Assembly: GCA_030549775.1 (NCBI GenBank)
Contig: CM060172.1
Span: 123,059,122-123,123,121 of the forward strand
Length of the DNA: 64,000 bases
DNA from: Tamarix chinensis
Lineage: Eukaryota > Streptophyta > Magnoliopsida > Caryophyllales > Tamaricaceae
Direction of reading: 5' to 3'
Position numbers and translations under genes: made by a program. The notes under the pieces are model-generated. The model ran no database searches and was not told the origin of the DNA. It saw only the letters and a list, made by a program, of their open reading frames with translations. Numbering within the stretch: the first letter of the stretch is position 1; each line of letters opens with the position of its first letter. Below are positions 60,545 through 64,000 of this stretch, piece after piece.

Positions 60545-61010
60545 GTCTTATAATGACCTAACAAAACAAGTGGCACATCCTCGATGCATCTAGCGCCCCC
60601 AAGCTTATATAAATACAACAAGTGGTACATACCTTGGATTGATGCACCAAGGCCACCAAACATTTACAAAGACAATACGTGGTGTGTCCTTGAACCAATG
60701 TGTCAAGGCTACTAAGCCTAGAAGACAAGAGACAAACCCACGCGGTGGCTTTTCATCCACTAAGCCTAGAATCCCATGTGCTTCCTCTCAACTGATGGTC
60801 AAGAGGACTAATCCCATATTACAAAATAAATACAAAATGACAGTCACATCTAGTGGCTTTTCAGCTACTAAACGTAAGCTCCTATGACATGTTCCTCGAC
60901 CAAAGAGCCAGAAACACTGAGCTCAGAATTAGGCACATGTGGGGAATTTTCAATTGCTTTAAGCCTATGCTCCCATAGTGCACTCCTTGGAATACGTGAC
61001 AAGGCCATTG
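60545..61010 (+). repeat. Degenerate tandem repeat, unit about 50-57 bp
   Basis: Units share ACAAGTGGTACAT, then CTTGGATTGATGCACCAAGG and CCACCAA/CTACTAAGCCTA. Starts are visible at about 60567, 60618 and 60671, with weaker copies to about 61010. Confidence 0.55.
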
Positions 61011-61168
61011 AGCCTTTTGCTGATGAGTTTCATTAGTTCATATAGTTTAATCAACCAATAGCATCTAGATCAAATTTTACTTTGGTTATCTACCCCAAAA
61101 GTATAAAAAAAAATTCTAAGTGTGGGAAAAACATGATTATTGAAACATCTTGGCTAGGATTGCGAGGA

Positions 61169-61642
61169 TAGGGTTGTTATCACCATCTCCAATACCAAAA
61201 TATATACCCATCCATAAACCCACTGCATTCCACGATTTTCACTAATAGAATTTCTCCGTCCTGATCCCCCTAGGGAATAGATACCCATCCCCGCCTCAAA
61301 CTCTGAATCAAACCACCGTTCTCATCCCCAAAACCTGTACCTAACCTCAAAACTTGAAATAATCCCCAAAAAATTATATATTTTTATTCTTATTATTTAT
61401 TTAGAAAAAAATATAATGTTATAATATTTATGTAAATGCATATTTATATTTATATATGGGAGTATGTTCAGGGATAGGGACTCTATCACCGTCTCTGCCC
61501 CATTCCCAAAAAAATCTCAAAAAAATAAAAAATAAAAAAATTCTTGAACCCAAACTTAGTCCCTAAAATGCTTCCCTAAACTCGAACTCAATGGGGATTT
61601 CCCAACGAGGACCCAAAACCAAGAGGGATATTGACATCCCTA
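61169..61642. mobile_element. hAT-type MITE, end-cluster family, copy 1
   Basis: Left end TAGGGTTGTTATCACCATCT; right end reverse-complemented TAGGGATGTCAATATCCCTC. The interior has the TTTAGAAAAAAATATAATG...GGGATAGGGAC segment shared with the next two. No duplication seen, so the ends are less certain. Confidence 0.5.
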
Positions 61643-62387
61643 ACCTCGACACAATAAAGCCTCAACTTTTATGAGATTCTAGATTGATTGAAGATGCATA
61701 AACTCACCTTAGGGATGTTGTAATAAAGCCTTGACTTTTATGAGATTCTTTTATAGTGTATGAGAGTAACATGTGTCTCAGAAGCATAAAAGTGATAATT
61801 CCATAGAAAGCTTAAAAGCCACTTATGAGTCTCATTGTGTGCCCTCTAATGGTCCTAAGATCATCACCGAGATCGTATAGCCTGGTCAGATACATTTAAT
61901 ATAGTTCTAATAGCATGATGGTTATTTTATAATGTGAATTGTTTAAAAACAAAAGAATATATGTAGTTGTTCTGCTTATAATGCTGACAGAGAAGCTTGG
62001 ATGTGCCAATGAAAATGAAAGTAGCTCGGCATTATCTTCTAGAGGATAATGTGTCATAGAATGATAAGCCAACACTCGGACACACCATCAATTAAACACA
62101 TCACATCAATATACCATTTTGTAAATGAGCCAAACCAGACCAACCTCATTATTGGTAGTTTTTTTAGTAAAGGAGCTATGCTCCTCTTCTTTGTAGTGGT
62201 TTTGTAGATGTGTTTGTAAGAGATTCGGACCATATGCTGACTTTGTTCTCTGTAATTGTATTATAAGGGAGCTATACTTTTGTTTGTAGCATTTGTTTAT
62301 GTATTATTTTATAATAGAGTTGGCTTTGACCTTTAGATTCTCCCTCTTAAATGACCCTTAGATTCTGACATTGTAGGCCCTACAGAC
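61643..62387. other. Spacer between MITEs
   Basis: No gene or element end recognised. TTTATGAGATTCT occurs at about 61658 and 61738 as part of a short local duplication (AGCCT...GACTTTTATGAGATTCT). Confidence 0.4.
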
Positions 62388-62794
62388 TATGGATGACAAT
62401 TGGGCAGGTCGGAGATGGTGACCCCTTCTCCCTCCTCAAATCTGATAAGAAATAATCTTTAAATCCACCTAGATCTCCTTGGGAATCAAATTCCTACACT
62501 CAACTTGATCCCCGCTCTATTTCCCATTACCAACTCATTCTCCTACTTAAAACCTGACTTGATATCCAAAACTTGACCTCATCCTCGATTCTTTTTTTTT
62601 ACAACATACTTTTCATTTAGATTATATATATATATATAAGTTATTTGAGTTGGGTTTGGGAATGGGGACCCCAAACCCATCCCTTTCTTGTATTTTAAAC
62701 CTTAATCCAATCCCCAAAACGTTCCCATGAACCCAAATCTGAACAAAAAATATCCATTGGAACCCCAAACCCGCGAGGACAATTTCCATCCCTA
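62388..62794. mobile_element. hAT-type MITE, end-cluster family, copy 2
   Basis: Left end TATGGATGACAATTGGGCAG; right end reverse-complemented TAGGGATGGAAATTGTCCTC. Flanks CTACAGAC (62380-62387) and CCATGGAC (62795-62802) differ at three positions, all transitions. The interior includes an AT repeat and GGGTTTGGGAATGGGGACCC. Confidence 0.65.
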
Positions 62795-63189
62795 CCATGG
62801 ACGAAATAGCTCCCAAGGTTGACCCCCGAGACTATATAATACATGCGAACTAATCAGCTCTAAAGGCTAACCCCAAAGAGCATTCAATGTAACAAGTTGA
62901 TTTTTGAAAGGAGTGATTATATGTGTTATTTTCAAACCAAATCCAAACCTAGAAAGTTATCCCAGACCCACTATTAGGCCCAAATATTTGCCCCAAATCC
63001 AACCCATATACTTAGCTCATAAACAAGACTAGGTTCCCAAGGGCGAAACCATGATATGGGACCTTGAAGACCCTTAGATTAGTTGATGAACATGCATACT
63101 AGCCCCTTTACCATGGACGATTCACATGAGATTCCCTCTCCTCTTTCACCATCCTTTCGTACTTAATTGCCTAGAAATATGGCGTCTCC
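62795..63189. other. Spacer between MITEs
   Basis: Nothing recognised. Confidence 0.4.
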
Positions 63190-63576
63190 TAAGAGATGGC
63201 AATGGTACGGGTAGGGTCAAAAACTCTATTTCCATACCTAAGCTTAATACATAAATAATTTTTGAACCCATCCCAATCTTTTATTTTTTTACCCTTATTT
63301 GGCAATCTCCTACCCAATTCCCATAGAGATTAAATTCTCGTACTCGACCTAATTCTTGATTTATTCCTCATTCCTTCAATCTTAAAATCCAATCCGATAT
63401 CCGATCCTATCCCTAATATTTGGCCCCATTTTTTTTCATAATACACTTTTAATTTATATCTTATAATATATATATTTAGGATGAAGTTAGAGATGGGGAC
63501 ATCAAACTTGTCATTCAAAAAATATCTGAACCCAAATCCAAGGATTTCAAATCCATAGGGAGAATTTTCATCTTTA
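63190..63576. mobile_element. hAT-type MITE, end-cluster family, copy 3
   Basis: Left end TAAGAGATGGCAATGGTACG; right end reverse-complemented TAAAGATGAAAATTCTCCCT. Flanks GCGTCTCC (63182-63189) and GAATCTCC (63577-63584) match at 6 of 8. Confidence 0.65.
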
Positions 63577-64000
63577 GAATCTCCATTTCTCATTCTTAAC
63601 CCTTTTCTTTTGTTCTCACAACTTTACTTTCTCGCTCTAGCGCCCCTTTCCCTTAAGTCCCCCACTCAGCAATCCTTGCTACAACATTATAATTTATAAC
63701 TTATTCTTTTCTCTAAGGTTAGATATGGATTGGCAGGTCATTAAGAATGCCAGATTAAGATGAAATTTCCATAACTATTACTGTGGGATCTAATCATATC
63801 AAGGTGGATGAATTACATGTTTTGGATGATTAACAGCGACGCCATTTTCATTTTTATTTTTATTAAAAGAAAAGCTCAACACCTCGGTCTTAGAATTCTA
63901 CTAACAAGATGCATGCGACAGCCCCCTTATTCACCGCCATTTTTATTTAAATAATTAATTATTTATTCAATCAATTATGTGCGTAGAGCTTACCTCATGA
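63577..64000. other. Sequence to the window end, no recognised gene
   Basis: No frame or repeat end that I can identify. Confidence 0.35.

Overview
The window is plant nuclear DNA, most likely from an angiosperm with a repeat-rich genome. It is AT-rich and carries plant-type spliced genes, remnants of plant mobile elements (copia, hAT, PIF/Harbinger, plant mobile domain), solo LTRs and many small inverted-repeat elements. No rRNA, tRNA, organellar, bacterial or viral gene was recognised.

Only three genes look intact, and all lie between 25 and 48 kb. An intronless plastid-type ribose-5-phosphate isomerase (25035-25895, +) acts in the Calvin and pentose phosphate cycles. A six-exon gene (33286-34837, -) encodes a 200-residue secreted, probably GPI-anchored protein with two copies of an eight-cysteine EGF-like module. 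A 14-coding-exon NIMA-related kinase (37143-46846, -) gives a 602-residue protein of the Arabidopsis NEK1/NEK2 type. As I recall, the isomerase and kinase genes are near neighbours in Arabidopsis (At3g04790 and At3g04810), so this is probably a conserved microsyntenic block invaded by repeats.

0-24 kb is a repeat desert. It holds: a rearranged copy of a long LTR family (205-4640); two decayed plant-mobile-domain pseudogenes (4.7-9.0 kb); a 1.76-kb solo LTR with 5-bp target duplications (9740-11499); a second, diverged relative of the long LTR family (about 12.1-16.0 kb); and a 4.5-kb solo LTR (17983-22487) inserted in an 82-bp satellite array. A PIF/Harbinger transposase pseudogene (22983-24117) follows. 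Between the isomerase and the EGF-like gene lies a nearly complete but stop-ridden copia element (26380-31301) with recognisable LTRs, primer binding site and target duplication.

The NEK introns hold a hAT-type MITE with an 8-bp duplication and a 760-bp foldback palindrome. 48-64 kb is gene-free as far as I can see. It contains a hAT transposase pseudogene (51.1-53.2 kb), several short hAT-type MITEs with 8-bp duplications (including a cluster of three relatives in the last 3 kb), a long-terminal-repeat-like element with a nested MITE, and degenerate tandem repeats.

Exon boundaries were placed by hand from GT/AG sites, reading-frame continuity and family knowledge. Element ends were placed from terminal motifs and target-site duplications. 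None was checked by alignment software or transcripts.
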